Source of the DNA: Zanthoxylum bungeanum
Taxonomy: Eukaryota; Streptophyta; Magnoliopsida; Sapindales; Rutaceae
Direction of reading: 5' to 3'
DNA length: 64,000 nucleotides
Assembly (NCBI GenBank): GCA_019454045.1
Contig: SKCR01021103.1
Span: forward strand, 45,165 to 109,164
Both the position numbers and the translations under genes were made by a program. The notes beneath the pieces are model-generated. The model was given only the letters and a program-made list of their open reading frames with translations, did no database searches and was not told the origin of the DNA. Positions 23,562 through 35,783 of this stretch are shown here, in pieces (the stretch's first letter is position 1; each line of letters begins with the position of its first letter).

Positions 23562-23602
23562 GGGATCGGGATCGGGATCGGGACCGGGACCGGGACCGGG
23601 AC
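23562..23602 (+). repeat. Coding hexanucleotide repeat in the last frataxin exon
   Basis: Three GGGATC units then three GGGACC units and a partial unit, in frame. They encode Asp followed by six Arg-Asp pairs between FDW and AEAWVYR. Frataxins normally have a single DRD/DQD-type step here. Confidence 0.95.
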
Positions 23603-23668
23603 GCTGAAGCTTGGGTTTACAGGAAGTTGATAGAAGTTCTGGAAAACGAGTTGTCTTCAAGCAATTGA

Positions 23669-25382
23669 AGATCCTGTGACATAACACCTGATAGGTTTAT
23701 TAAAAATTCATCAGTTCTGTTGAAGGTTTAAGATTCAATGTTTCATACTGACTTGAATGGTAACCATAGGCACAAATGGAGAGAGTACTGATATTTATCT
23801 TACTGTTACGATCTTGTAGAATGCACCAGAGGTACTGATATTTATAATTAGAAATGTACTTGATCAATTTATTACTCTATTTTCTATATCAAGATATATA
23901 TAAAAATATCTTTTTATTATAAAGCGGCACAAACCGCACAACCCAAATTTCTATCGCTGAATTAATTTTCTACTTAGACCTGTGGCAAAAATTCCCGCGG
24001 GATCTACGTTAGGGTAGGTAAGATTAAAGTTAATTTATTGTATGATTGAAAATAAAAATAAAAAGTTCATTTCTCAAACTCACTAAAAATCATTCATTTT
24101 GAGAGAAATGATTAAAGTCGCTGAAAGGAAAGAAGAAAAATAAAAGAATGAAATGAATTTCTACAAATTGAATAATTTTTGAAAATCTACGATTTTCAAT
24201 AAAAAAATTAATTGATGACTTTTTATCAAATCGAATTATTTCACTAACGATCAACGATTAATCCTGATTAGCTCGGCACTACCAATATTTGGATTGGAGA
24301 GTAGCCAATTCCAGTGAAATTGACACATTGGATTGGACCCCCATATTAGATAAACTAGAAAGCTCTTGTCCTGTAACCACAAATTTTCCCACGCAACAAT
24401 ATTCTTTCTTTTCATTTTTTCAATTTCATTTTTAGAGCATTTAAAACTCGACTAATTTTGCTGGCCAAGAGAAAATGGTCATGAGTTTGATTTGTTATGT
24501 GGCCCACGTCTCATCCCACCGCAAATATCTTTTCGGTCTGCTTATTACTGTTTTATCTTTGAATACTACACCAATAATAATGTGGGGGCTCTTATCTGGA
24601 AAAAATGCATTTAGTTGAAGAAATAAATCACCATGAAATGTGATCATTCAAGATTAATCATAAAGTTGTAATGTCACTTGATAATTTTTTAAATATAATA
24701 TTCTTCTAATGTTTTATTATTTCTGTGGGCCTATTCCTCATATATCAATCATAACTACTTATAAATCACTCTATATATTTCAACAAAGTATTATATGTTT
24801 TTAAAGGAATATAAGGTATCTTAAATGTCATAATTAAACAAAACGTTTTTTGTATTATGTGACGTCATTTATATGGATTGATGATAATTAGATCTCTTAT
24901 ATTGTTTTTATTCATGTCAATTTAGAATTTTTCCGACTTTATTTAACATATGATAATATTATTTTCTCTCATTTACTTACCTGGACATTTAAAGGTTTGC
25001 GTTGGATATGTCCAAATTATATTAGTTATGTTTCTTTATTTTTTCCTCAATCGATGACATGCCCATATTTTTTAAAATTTGTTCATTTCTAATGGTCTGA
25101 TAACAAAATTAATCATTACATGACACATTATATATGATATAAACTTTAAATCTCAATTTTATTAGCATATCATAATTGATATCAGATGATGAATTATAAT
25201 GCATAATTTGTTTAAAAAACAATTGATATTGAGTGAATATAATATTGGGCATTATGTTAATAGGTCCTTTGTTAGTGGCATATCACTCAAGATGAATTTT
25301 GATGATACAACGTGGCAGAAGATTTTAACGCACATTAACGGACCTTATAAAAAGATGTCGAAGTTGTTGGGGCGGATGTGGG
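23669..25382. other. Intergenic region with no gene seen
   Basis: AT-rich sequence from the frataxin stop to the first base of the element C LTR. A short open frame (25199-25405) runs across the LTR junction and is therefore not a gene. No TE ends were recognised. Confidence 0.5.
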
Positions 25383-27462
25383 TGTTGGACAATTATGACC
25401 CATAACATCACTATTTGTACAGGTCATGGTGGTGTTGTACAAATTAACTATGTGACCAAGGAAATTGCTCTTTTATCATTTGTAATTGGATTACCAAGAT
25501 ATAAATAAATGATAGAATGTCCTTATGATTAGTTCCGGATTGAGATGATATGAGATAATATCAATCCACGAAGGTTTAATCATTAATATCCCTAGTCGTA
25601 GTATTATCGAGATTGGACATCGATAATGCAGAATAGACTAGTATTACACTTGTGCGTGTTGTGAGAGCATAACGGCATAGTTCTCATATATTTGGGTATT
25701 GGATACTCATGCAAGTGTAATAGGAGGTTGTGTTTTACCGATGGTACGGAAAACAGCTTCGCTCTGGATAGACCCCTCGGAATTCCATTGGTAGTATAAC
25801 TATGTGTCTATGGAAGTCCGAATCAGGGTAGGTGTATTTGGTCATAACCTGAGACTTGCACCGCTAATACTTGCGACAATCAATATACTTTGGTTTTGGT
25901 CGTCCAGGGGCTTTAACAAGTTCTGTGTATGCCTCTTCTGGGTATTGAGAATCGTAGTGTATTGGGTGTGATGTCAAGATGGAAGTATCACTTCAGTTAT
26001 AGTGGAGATGATGATCACATAGGATACGGAACTAGTATTCTTAAGTACTGCAATCATCGGGATAATATGACTAGGTCATGTTTTTCCGATTATAGAGACT
26101 AGTTATCAGACATCTGATATGTGCTTCATAAGGGGTAGACACTATTCTAGCCCCATGTCTTGCACTTGAACATCCGATACTGGATCGAAATACGCAATAC
26201 TACATATACTACGCCTGATATAGATCACATATTCCAGTAAGAATATTTCTGGAGAATTGAGTAGGCACGGTGCTTTGCTAGAAGCCAACCATGTCTTGTA
26301 AATCGGTAAAAATGTAATACTAGGTACGTACGTATTCGGATAGTCCGATAACCGGATTTACTGTCAACATAGCTGGGGATCTCATGGGTCGCTTCCCGAA
26401 GATTCACCGATGACGTATGACTCGCACTTTATTAATCTGAGATTAATTAGATGAAAGAGAAAATTAATCTTGGATTAGTTGCAGAGATATTTTGTCTGGG
26501 ATAAAATATTATTAAAAGAGAGAGAACGATTAATTTAGAATTAATCTGGGATAAAATATTATTAAAAGAGAGAGAACGATTAATTTGGAATTAATCGATA
26601 AAATTAATATATTCGATATATTAAACAAAATTGGATTTCGATGCGGAATTGAAATTGGATTTTAATTCGGGCGAACGAGTTAATTTAGAATTAATTCGTT
26701 AGCGACGTGAATAGTAATTTTGCTAGGCATAATTATTTAATTAAATTTGATTTAATTACGTCGCAACTGAAAATTCGTTAATTTAGAATTAGCGAATCCG
26801 AGCCCGAGAGTATTTACGAGCGCACTCGTATTTCGAATTCAAGTGCGGCCCACAAGTCACATCTAGCGTCAAATCATTAGTCACTTTGATTGATGTGATG
26901 TCTAGTCACTTTGAGTGATTGACAACATGTCACTTTTGATGTGAATAGTTGATGGGGTAGTTGAAGACTTAAAGTCTTATACCAAATCTTGGATTTGATT
27001 TTTTTTTTTTTTTATTAGTTTATAAAAACAAAATTCAAAACACACCATCCTCTCTCATCTCCCTATGTATTCGGCCATGAGGCCTTTCTTCTTCCTCTCT
27101 CCCATTTTGGCACTTGGTGTTATTTTCTTCAACATCTTGGCTTGGCCGAGAGATGTAAGGAACATAAGGAAATTTTATGGCAAAAATCCCAATGTGCTAG
27201 CACACATAAAGGGTCATCCTAAGGTGATAGGGAACTAACTTATGAGCATGGAATCACCATTAGAAAAGCTTAGAGCTTGGAGCATCAATGGAGTCCTTGG
27301 CCGAATTTTTGGAGGACAACAAGAAGCCCACTGCCGAGAGCTTCTAGTAGGAGCACAAGGATTTGTGCTCGTTGCATCGCAAAACCGATCGTTGTAAGTA
27401 TGATTCCGCCATGCTTTTACGAGTATTCACATATATCTTTCATTGCTTGATTTGATCCTTGG
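25383..27462 (+). repeat. 5' LTR of element C (main part)
   Basis: Starts TGTTGGACAATTATG; the terminal 20 bp (...AGAAACCCAACA) are found 20 kb away at 47418-47437 because D inserted here and duplicated CTTGG. It contains the palindrome array (about 26455-26800) and GTCAC-rich repeats (about 26865-26940) seen in all LTRs of this group. Confidence 0.9.
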
Positions 27463-29580
27463 TGTTGAGTTCTTATTTAGGTCCCAAAATCAACAAATCA
27501 AGCAAGAAAAACGCATGAATACATCAAAGGAGTAAGGCGGAAACATAACTCACATTGATTGGTTAGATGCTAGGAAGAACAAAACCCATTTTCTTCTTTG
27601 TTGGAGGTTCGGCCAAGGCATTTCCAAGGGGGTAGAGTGGTCGGTTTTGATGGTTGAAGCACCTCCAAAATTCGGCCATGGTCATCACCATTGAAGCTCC
27701 AAGCTTCAAGCTTTCCATGCTCACAAATTCGTTTCCCTATCACCTATGTAAAACCCAAGGTGTGTGCTAGCACTCTTTCTTCTTCTTTGTCTTTGATCAA
27801 ACCAAAAATGAAGAAGAATTTGGCTCAAAGCCGTGAGAGAAGAGAAGAAGATTTTTGGCTCCAAAAAGGGCAAAAACCGTGAAGGGAGAGGGAGAAGCAA
27901 TTCGGTTTTGCTTGGTTGGTGGAGAGAGAAAAGAAAATGATTTACATATATATTTATTTCATTTTCAAAAAATGAAATCAAATACAAAAAGTCAAAAAGC
28001 AAAATGCTTTTCAATCACATATGTTTTACTTTAGTCACATCACTCCACTTTTACTTTAAGTCACATCACCTTTAACAAAGTGACATGTTGTCAAGTCACA
28101 TCACTCAAAGTGACAATTGATTTGACGCATGATGTGACTAACGATTTGACGCTTGATGTGACTTGAGTGCCGCGCTCGAATTCGAAATGCGAATGCGCTC
28201 GCAATCACTCTCGGCCTCGGGTTCGCTAATTCCAAATTAGCGAATTTTCCATCGCATCGTAATTAAATGATTACGCCTAGCGAAATCACTATTCACGTCG
28301 CTTACGAATTAATTCTAAATTAATTCGTTCGCCCGAGTTAAAATCCAATTTTAATTCCGCGTCGAAATCCAATTTCATATAATATATCGGATATATTATT
28401 TTATCGATTAATTCCAAATTAATCGTTATCTCTCTTTAATTAATATGTTATCCTAGATAAAATATCTCTGTAATTAATCCCAGATTAATTTTCTCTCTCT
28501 TCTAATTAATCCCAGATTAATTAAAGTGCGAGTCATACATCATCGGTGAATCTTTGGGAAGCGACCCATGAGATCTCCGGATATGTTGGCAGTAAATACG
28601 GTCGTTGGACTATCCGAACACGTAAGTACCTCGTACTACGTTTATACCGATTTACAAGACAAAGTTGGCTTCTAGCAAAGCGCCATGCCTACCCAATTCT
28701 CCAGAAATATTCTTATAGGAATATATATATATCTGTATCAAGCGTAGTATACTAAGTATTGTGCATATCGGTCCAGTATCGGATAGTCACGTGCTAAGGC
28801 TGGGGCTGGATAAGTGTCTGCCCCGTCCGAAACACATATCGGATGTCTGGTAACATAGTCTTTATAATCGGATATTCATGACCTGGTCACAATATCCCGA
28901 TTGGTTGCGCAACACTCAAGAGCACTAGTACCGTATCCTGCGTGACATCATCTCCACTATGACTGAAGTGATACTTCCGTCTTGACATCACACCCAATAC
29001 ACTACGACTCTCTGATAAACCCAGAAGTGGTGTACTCAGAACCGGTTAAAGCCCTGTACCACCAAGACCAAAGTCTACCGATTATCGCAAGTATTAGCGA
29101 TGTAAGTCTCAGGTTAAGACTATACACACCTACCTTGATTTCGGCCTCCCATAGACACATAGTCATAATACTAATGGGATTCCGAGGGGTCTATCCAGAG
29201 CGAAGCTGTTTCCCGTACCATCGGTGAAACACGACCTCCTATCGCACTTGCATAAGTATCCGATACTTATATATATGAGAACTATGCCGTTGTGCCCTCA
29301 CAACGCGCACAAGTGCAATACTAGCCTATTCCGCATTATCGATGTCCAATCTCGATAATACTCCGGCTAGGGATATTTAATGATTAATCCTTCGGGGATT
29401 GATACTGTCTCATATCATTCTCAATCCAGGAACTAATCATAGGGACCTCTCTTCATTTATACATCTATGGTGATCTAATCACAAATGATGAGAGTGCAAT
29501 TTCCTTGTCACATAGTTAATTTGCTACAACAACACAATGATCTGTGCAAATAGTGACGCTATGGGTCTTTTTGTCCAACA
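27463..29580 (-). repeat. 3' LTR of element D
   Basis: On the minus strand it starts TGTTGGACAAAAAGACCC at 29580 and ends ...CTCAACA at 27463. Nearly identical to 45304-47412. The open frames inside (for example 27721-28014 and 28982-29227) recur in the other LTR because the DNA is the same; nothing suggests they are genes. Confidence 0.92.
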
Positions 29581-29594
29581 ATCTCCCACTTGGC
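29581..29594 (-). other. Polypurine tract of element D
   Basis: The minus strand reads GCCAAGTGGGAGAT immediately before the LTR, the same as in A and B. It is intact although the neighbouring pol is not. Confidence 0.85.
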
Positions 29595-32240
29595 ACATAG
29601 CCAGTCACTCAAGTGTCCCACACCCGAACTATGTATGGTTCGCTCAAATTGCTGAGAAAAGCTTTCGTCAGCGGATTTGCATGATTATCATCTTGATGCG
29701 ATTTATTCGATCATCACATCACCACGATGTATGATCTGAACAAATCAGATGAATATGTAAGTATGTATCTGGGTCGTTGATGAGACCATTAATTCTTTAG
29801 CCTGTGCTGATGCCTAGCTCAGCTGCTAACAGAACTATATCTAATCTAATTAGATAGGTATCGACCCAAATGACTTCTATTGCTGCCTCAGTTGCTGTAA
29901 TTAACCCGCATTTATTGTTTATTCGGTAACAGTATCTTGCTTGGAAGATTTCCAACTCACTGCACCGTTATTCAAACTGTATAGTACCGTTTGCGACTTT
30001 TAGTCGTCTTTATCGGTTATGGGAAACTTGCTACAGTGATCCCAGTCACTTCAAGTTCTCATTCTCCATAGACTAAGGCAGCTTCCTTAGTTCTCTAAGA
30101 TACTAACAAATGTTCCTAACATCAATCCAGTGACTATCACTCGGATTAGCCTGTTTGTGAATCCATATGCTCAAAGCGTATGATACACCAGGTCTTGTAC
30201 ATTTTTCAATGTACAGTTCCACGGAGAGTATTTCGAAAGCCAAGCTTTCGCCGATATTTATTTTATGGGAATATCATTTCTAAGAAATGACGTATTATCA
30301 TTATTTTATAGGACAGCCACTGTCAGTGCGCTCCCACTAACCCTCTTATTTACACAAGAATCATTTTCATTTTGAATTAAATCATACACCATTATGATTG
30401 CATCAAAATGATAATTCCAAGAACTTATGCTCGCGTCAGCAAGCATCATCCAAATGGATCTACCGTGGCAATATGTAAAAGGTTGAATCGTAATCAACAC
30501 AATATCGATAACGATACCTTTCCGTTAAAAGCCTAGCTTTATACGTTGGTATGTTGCCATCCATGTACGTCTTCCTTGAAGACTTATATAGTACCAGTAG
30601 GCACAATGCCATGTGGTACATCAACTAGTATCCAAACTGGTTGATATACATGGAATCCATTTCGGATTATATGGCACTTTGCCATAATAAGGGAGTCGAT
30701 ACCTAGTATCACTTCCTTATACGTAGCCAGTTGGTATTCCTCAATAAGATAGACATCTTTATGATATAAGATCAGAAACCCATACCCCAGGTTGTTTTCT
30801 GATTCTCTCTGTTCTACGCAGTTCTTGTGTATTCGAAGATTAATGGTATAGTTTCATCCTTGATGAACTATTTATGTTCCATTATGATTCGATGCCTTGA
30901 ACAATATTACTCCGATTTTCATCGAGTTATACTATCCTCCCACTTACCACTGCATATCGATATTCCTCTTAGGAAAACCGCATGGTGAGCAACAATCTAA
31001 TTATTCTCTTGTGAGGTGTTAAGTACAATACTTATGGTATCCATAGGATGACCTACAATTGGCACTTATCATATTTGGGTTTTATTTTGGTATCATCCAA
31101 ACATATGCCAAGCATACCCAAATAGTCAGGAATGAGAAACCCGGTTTCTTTCCCATTCATATCTAATATGATATCTGTCAAACAGATTATTATGGAACCT
31201 TATTCAAAATAAGTTCTTGCACTGTTTAAAGCTTATCCGTTGAAGGAAATGGTAGCGACTCGTGATTAACCTTATTATGTCTAACAAAATTCGGTTAATC
31301 CTGTTCAGAAACACCGTCAAAATGACGTGTTCCGGGAGGAGTCCTCATTGAAAGAATACTATACTCTTTCAAGTATACGAGAAACTTACTGCTTAAGTAT
31401 TTTCATTACAGTCTTACCGTGACGGTTTAATACTTTAGCTGATCTGTTTGTCTATTTCGTGTCGAAACTGCGAAAGTTTCCGATTTATGTTTCAAAAGAA
31501 ACACACAACCATAACGCGATGCCACATCCGTACAGGTCACGAAATATTCATATCCATCTCTAGCCTAGCTAGACATGAACCCCCTTGCTTCATTATGAAC
31601 TAGGGCTAACAGATCAGTGGCATTTACACTTTTACCAAGTAAATAGTGCTATAGGCACTTTGCCCAATAAACTAGATTCGTAGACTTTATTTGAATGGAA
31701 TCAAAGTAGTCCTAGTACCTACTCTTCGAAAGTGTGGATATACGAGTCTTGTTTGATTGTGTCCCAGACAACAATGCCACAATTAGTTTCTTAACTGATC
31801 AAATCAGTTTGAGCTATTTATTTGTCATGTTATGTATTTGAGATATTATTTATATTCAAAATATAAATGCTGTTATTCACATCTAATTTGTTTATCTCAA
31901 TATCATCTTTATATAATAAAACACTTTAGTGTTCTAGAATATAAAGGTACACCCGCAGCGGGTTATACGCGATATAGAGATAATGTTTCTAGTCAAACTA
32001 GTTACATTTTAACAGTTTCCTAATTTAAGTACACACCCGAAGGGCATTTCCTAAACTTAGGTATCTACGGTTAAAACAGCGACTATCGTCCCGTTTTCAA
32101 TTCGCAGAGAAATCTCGTCTGAAGTCAGTATCCTGTTCAAAACAGATTCTGCACAACAGTACATATTTATGTATCACACTAAGTATTTAAAATCCAATTT
32201 CAATACTAGTTGTGAACATAATTATGACAAATATATTTGA
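29595..32240 (-). pseudogene. Element D fossil pol (RNase H, RT, integrase, protease traces)
   Basis: Order on the minus strand matches A. Recognisable traces: RNase H about 29990-29600, RT about 30760-30150 with VYDLIQNENDSCV (about 30390), integrase about 31780-31150, protease traces near 32200. Every frame is broken many times. Two lesions shared with C and E: TAG at 31565-31567 (in the SSQARGG block) and TAA at 31233-31235 (Tyr codon after the SFxG block). A frame-changing deletion in the RT block near 30470 is shared with C (near 52155). Confidence 0.85.
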
Positions 32241-33839
32241 AGTAAGAGCCTTGCTCGTCTTCAATTCCTTCTTTGGATTTGTCCTATTATCTTCCTAGAA
32301 GACCTAATCCTTAATTCTGATTCAGAAATTAGGGAGTCTACTACGACAAGCTTAATGGATTAAGCGCTAAAGTTATCATCACATGAATATTCCAAACATC
32401 ATGTTCTACTTATTTGCTTAACTCCGAGCTTAGGCATAATATATTATTTTATCAAATAAAATAAAAACTTATTAGTTTTATTTCCAGGACCATCCTGAAA
32501 TTATTCCCAATTTGAAAATTAAATCATTTAAAATATTTTAATCCAAGATTATATTTTAAATATCCAACTTTTCAATTTTATCTTGATTACAATAGTCCAA
32601 CTATTTAATCAATGATTAGTGGTACTATTTATTATATGATTATAACAGTCCAACTATATAATCAAATATAATCCAAATTAATTAACCTCAATTACATTGA
32701 TTACTATAATCCAATTATAAAATCAACTGTAAACTGAAATTAATTAATTCAAATATATTGATTAATATAATCCAATTATATTAATCAACTATAATACAGT
32801 CCAACTGTTTATTAAAACAACAATTTAAATATTAGTCCAACTAATATTTAATAATACGACGAAATAATTTGAATGAGCGCGTATGGCGAGTAATTGAACG
32901 AGTATTGCAAATTCAATTCTTACCTCCCACTATTTTTCGTCGAGCCTCTAACCCTCTGTCGAGTACTCAGGAAACCGTGTTTCCTAGTGGGCTAGGATCC
33001 CGTTAAATATCACACAATCTTGACTTTGGCCAACAAATTGTATGATAATTAACTAGGTAGATCTCGAAGATCAATTGGATCCCATCCAATTCCTAGATCC
33101 AGTAGGCGGATATCCAAATCCTAAACATATATCTTATATATGCCAATACACCCAATGTATTACCTAACCTTTTTCCTCTGAATCAACTAAGCTTTGGCTT
33201 TGGCACAACAAACCTAGTGATCCAAGTCAAGCGCGACCCATTGACCATGGAAAGCTTCGTAATCAATGTCGAAGGACAAGAAGTGGTCATGACTTTGGCC
33301 AACAAACCACAACTTGGACAAGACACCGATATGGAACAAAACTCTCATGATTCAAACACATCTTCAACGGACAAAGGGCTTGACTTTGTCCAACAACCCA
33401 ATGCCAATCTCGGATCTTGAGTAAGAATCACTCAATGGAAGGAAAAACACTTGATATTGAGCGAGGGTTTTTCGCGTGCAATTGGCAACCAATTTATTAT
33501 CTTTGTTAAGGTCTCATCATCATACACCCTTAACATGCATTCTAAACACATAATAAAGCGCATATGAAATAAAATAATAATGATATGCGGATGGATACTT
33601 TACATCGATCCTAGATCAAATCTCTCATTTTCTCTCTCCAAAGCTAGCACATGTATTTACTTCTACCCGTTACACTACACTTCTAAAGAAACCTCATTTA
33701 CATTGAGGGGAATAGGTGAGAAGAGAATACAAAGAGTATATAGGTGATAAGGCTGGACACGCAGGTCCAATTTAATAAATCAAATTTATTACAATTTCCA
33801 AAATTTTCCCACCCGACTAATATCCATCCGATATACATT
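32241..33839 (-). pseudogene. Element D deleted gag remnant and leader, part 2
   Basis: About 32240-32560 aligns with the degenerate gag of C and E, but a block of roughly 300 bp including the zinc knuckle is missing. The rest, about 32560-33839, is untranslated leader with repeated TTGACTTTGGCCAACAAA blocks (33016, 33291, 33383) and a 68-codon antisense frame (33217-33420). The boundary with A is at 33844/33845. Confidence 0.7.
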
Positions 33840-33844
33840 ATTCA

Positions 33845-35770
33845 TGTTAGACATTATGACCCATAGCGTCACTATTTTGTAAATGATATTGTATTATTGT
33901 ACAAAATTAACTATGTGATAATGAAATTGCCTTTTGCCATTTTGTAATTTATTTACTTTGATATATAAATGTCGAAAGTCCATATGATTAGTTCCGTACT
34001 GAGATGATATGAGACAGTATCAATACATAAAGGATTAATCATTAAATATCCCTAGTCGGAGTATTATCGAGATAGGACATCGATAATGCAGAATAGACTA
34101 GTATTGCACTTGTGCACGTTGTGAGGGCACAACAGCATAGTTCTCATATATTTAAGTATAGGATACTTATGCAAGTGCGATAGGAGGTTGTGTTTTACCG
34201 ATGGTACGGAAAACAGCTTTGCTCTGGATAGACCCCGCGGAATCCCATTGGTAGTATGTCTGCGTGTCTATGGGAGGCCGCATCAGGGTAGGTGTATATG
34301 GTCTTAACCTGAGACTTGCATCGCTAGTACTTGCGACAATCGGTAAACTTTGGTTTTGGTGGTTGGGGGGCTTTAACCAGTTCTGTGTTCACCACTTCTG
34401 GGTTTATTAGGAATCGTAGTGTACTGGGTGTGATGTCAAGATGGAAGTGTCACTTCAGACATATGGAGTTGATGATCGCGCAGGATACAGAACTAGTACT
34501 CTAAAAAGGTTGCAACCGTCGGGGCAATATGACTAGGTCAAGATTGTCCGATTTAAAGAGACTAGTTGCTTGATGTCCGATATATGTTTCGTACGGGGCA
34601 GACACATCTCCAGCCCCAGGCCTAACATGTGATCGTCCGATACTGGATCGATGTACACAATACTACGGTATACTACGCTTGATATAGATCTAATATTCTA
34701 ATAAGAATATTTCTGGAGAATTGGGTAGGCATCGCGCTTTGCTAGAAGCCAACCTTGTCTTGTAAATCGGTAAAAACGTAGTACTAGGTACGTACGTGTT
34801 CGGATTATCCGACGGCCGTATTTACTGCCAACATATCCGGAGATCTCTCGGGTCGCTTCCTGAAGATTCACCTATGATATTTGATTCGAACTTTATTAAT
34901 CTTGGATTAATTATGGAGAAACTTTATCTTGGATAAAATGCCTTATTTTGAGAGAAAACGATTAATTTGGAATTAATCGGTAAAACAATATATTTGATAT
35001 ATTAAACGAAATTAGATTTCGACGTGGAATTAAAATCGGATTTTAATTCGGGCAAACGAATTAATTTAGAATTAATTCGTTAGCGACGTGAATAGTAATT
35101 TCGCTAAGCATAATTATTTAATTTACGTTGCGACGGAAATTCGTTAATTTGGAATTAGCGAAACCGAGCCCGAAAGTGTTTACGGACACATTCGTGTTTT
35201 GAAACGAGTGGGACCCGCAAGTCACATCGCGAAGTCACATCACTTGACATGACTAGGTGATAGAAGTCACAAATCACTTTATTAAAGTGACATCTAGTCA
35301 CTATTCATGAAAGATGTTGGTGGAGGCATTTAATGCCTTTTTTGGAGGGAAAAAAGTCTTTGACTTTTTGCAAAGATATACCAAATATTTTGGTATTAGA
35401 TTATTCATTATTGTTTTAGAAACAAAATATTGGAAATCAAAAAGCTCTCCTCTTTCTCTCAAAAAGCCGAAACTTCTCTAAGGGCAAAGGAAGATTTTTT
35501 CTTCATTTTCTCTTTTGCTAGCACATCTTGGAATCAAAGGAGGTGATAGGGAAACCACCTTGGAGCTTGGAATTCACAAAGCTTGGAGCTTTCTTCCATT
35601 TCTCACATTGGCCGAAACTTCAAGGATCTTGGGGCTTCCATCTTTGTTCATCTTCTTCATCACAAAGCTTTGTAAGTATGATTTTGTCATGCTTCAAGTT
35701 TATTATATATTCATTTTTGTTGTATTTCATATGCTTGATCTTTCCTTGGGACAAATAATAGAAACCAACA
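33845..35770 (+). repeat. 5' LTR of element A
   Basis: Six short palindromes are clustered at 34959-35162. GTCACATC copies lie at 35221-35228 and 35234-35241, ahead of an A/T-rich promoter-like segment (GATATACC, about 35374). The end is AAACCAACA. No gene inside. Confidence 0.94.
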
Positions 35771-35771
35771 A

Positions 35772-35783
35772 TGGTATCAGAGC
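35772..35783 (+). other. Primer binding site of element A
   Basis: TGGTATCAGAGC, one base after the LTR end, complementary to the 3' end of initiator tRNA-Met, the usual primer for plant copia elements. Element E has the same 12 bases at 57033-57044. Confidence 0.93.

Larger units (their letters stand above)
20306..23668 (+). pseudogene. FH: Mitochondrial frataxin gene, fourth coding exon reduced to a stub
   Basis: Frataxin supplies or controls iron for Fe-S cluster assembly in mitochondria. Coding pieces: 20306-20538 (Arg/Ser-rich mitochondrial presequence, MDKASKLLLLRRLSG...), 20680-20753 (HSLLLEDEFHRLANST), 23238-23285 (QYGDTIQIDGFDVEYG, the acidic conserved ridge), 23373-23411 (only NEVL of the conserved beta-sheet exon, then unrelated codons to TAG 23409-23411), and 23542-23668 (SGPSRFDWD ... 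AWVYRKLIEVLENEL, stop 23666-23668). Splice sites GT/AG fit at each edge. The exon that should carry the TYVLNKQ and RQIWLSSP segments is missing after NEVL, and exon 2 has compensating and non-compensating indels near 20735. A working protein is not expected. The last exon carries an Arg-Asp repeat. Intron 2 (20754-23237) is inflated by a hAT insertion. Confidence 0.88.

Noticed and set aside
23418..23630. Frame with a Gly-Ile/Gly-Thr repeat
   Set aside because: Out-of-frame reading of the frataxin Arg-Asp repeat; it also crosses the intron and splice acceptor.
25199..25405. 68-codon open frame
   Set aside because: It crosses the junction between unique DNA and the element C LTR, so it arose by insertion.
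27691..28014. Overlapping open frames repeated at 45600-45872
   Set aside because: The two places are the two LTRs of element D, so the similarity is duplication of DNA, not conservation of a protein.
35772..35783. tRNA-like TGGTATCAGAGC as a tRNA gene piece
   Set aside because: It is the retrotransposon primer site; no tRNA body surrounds it.
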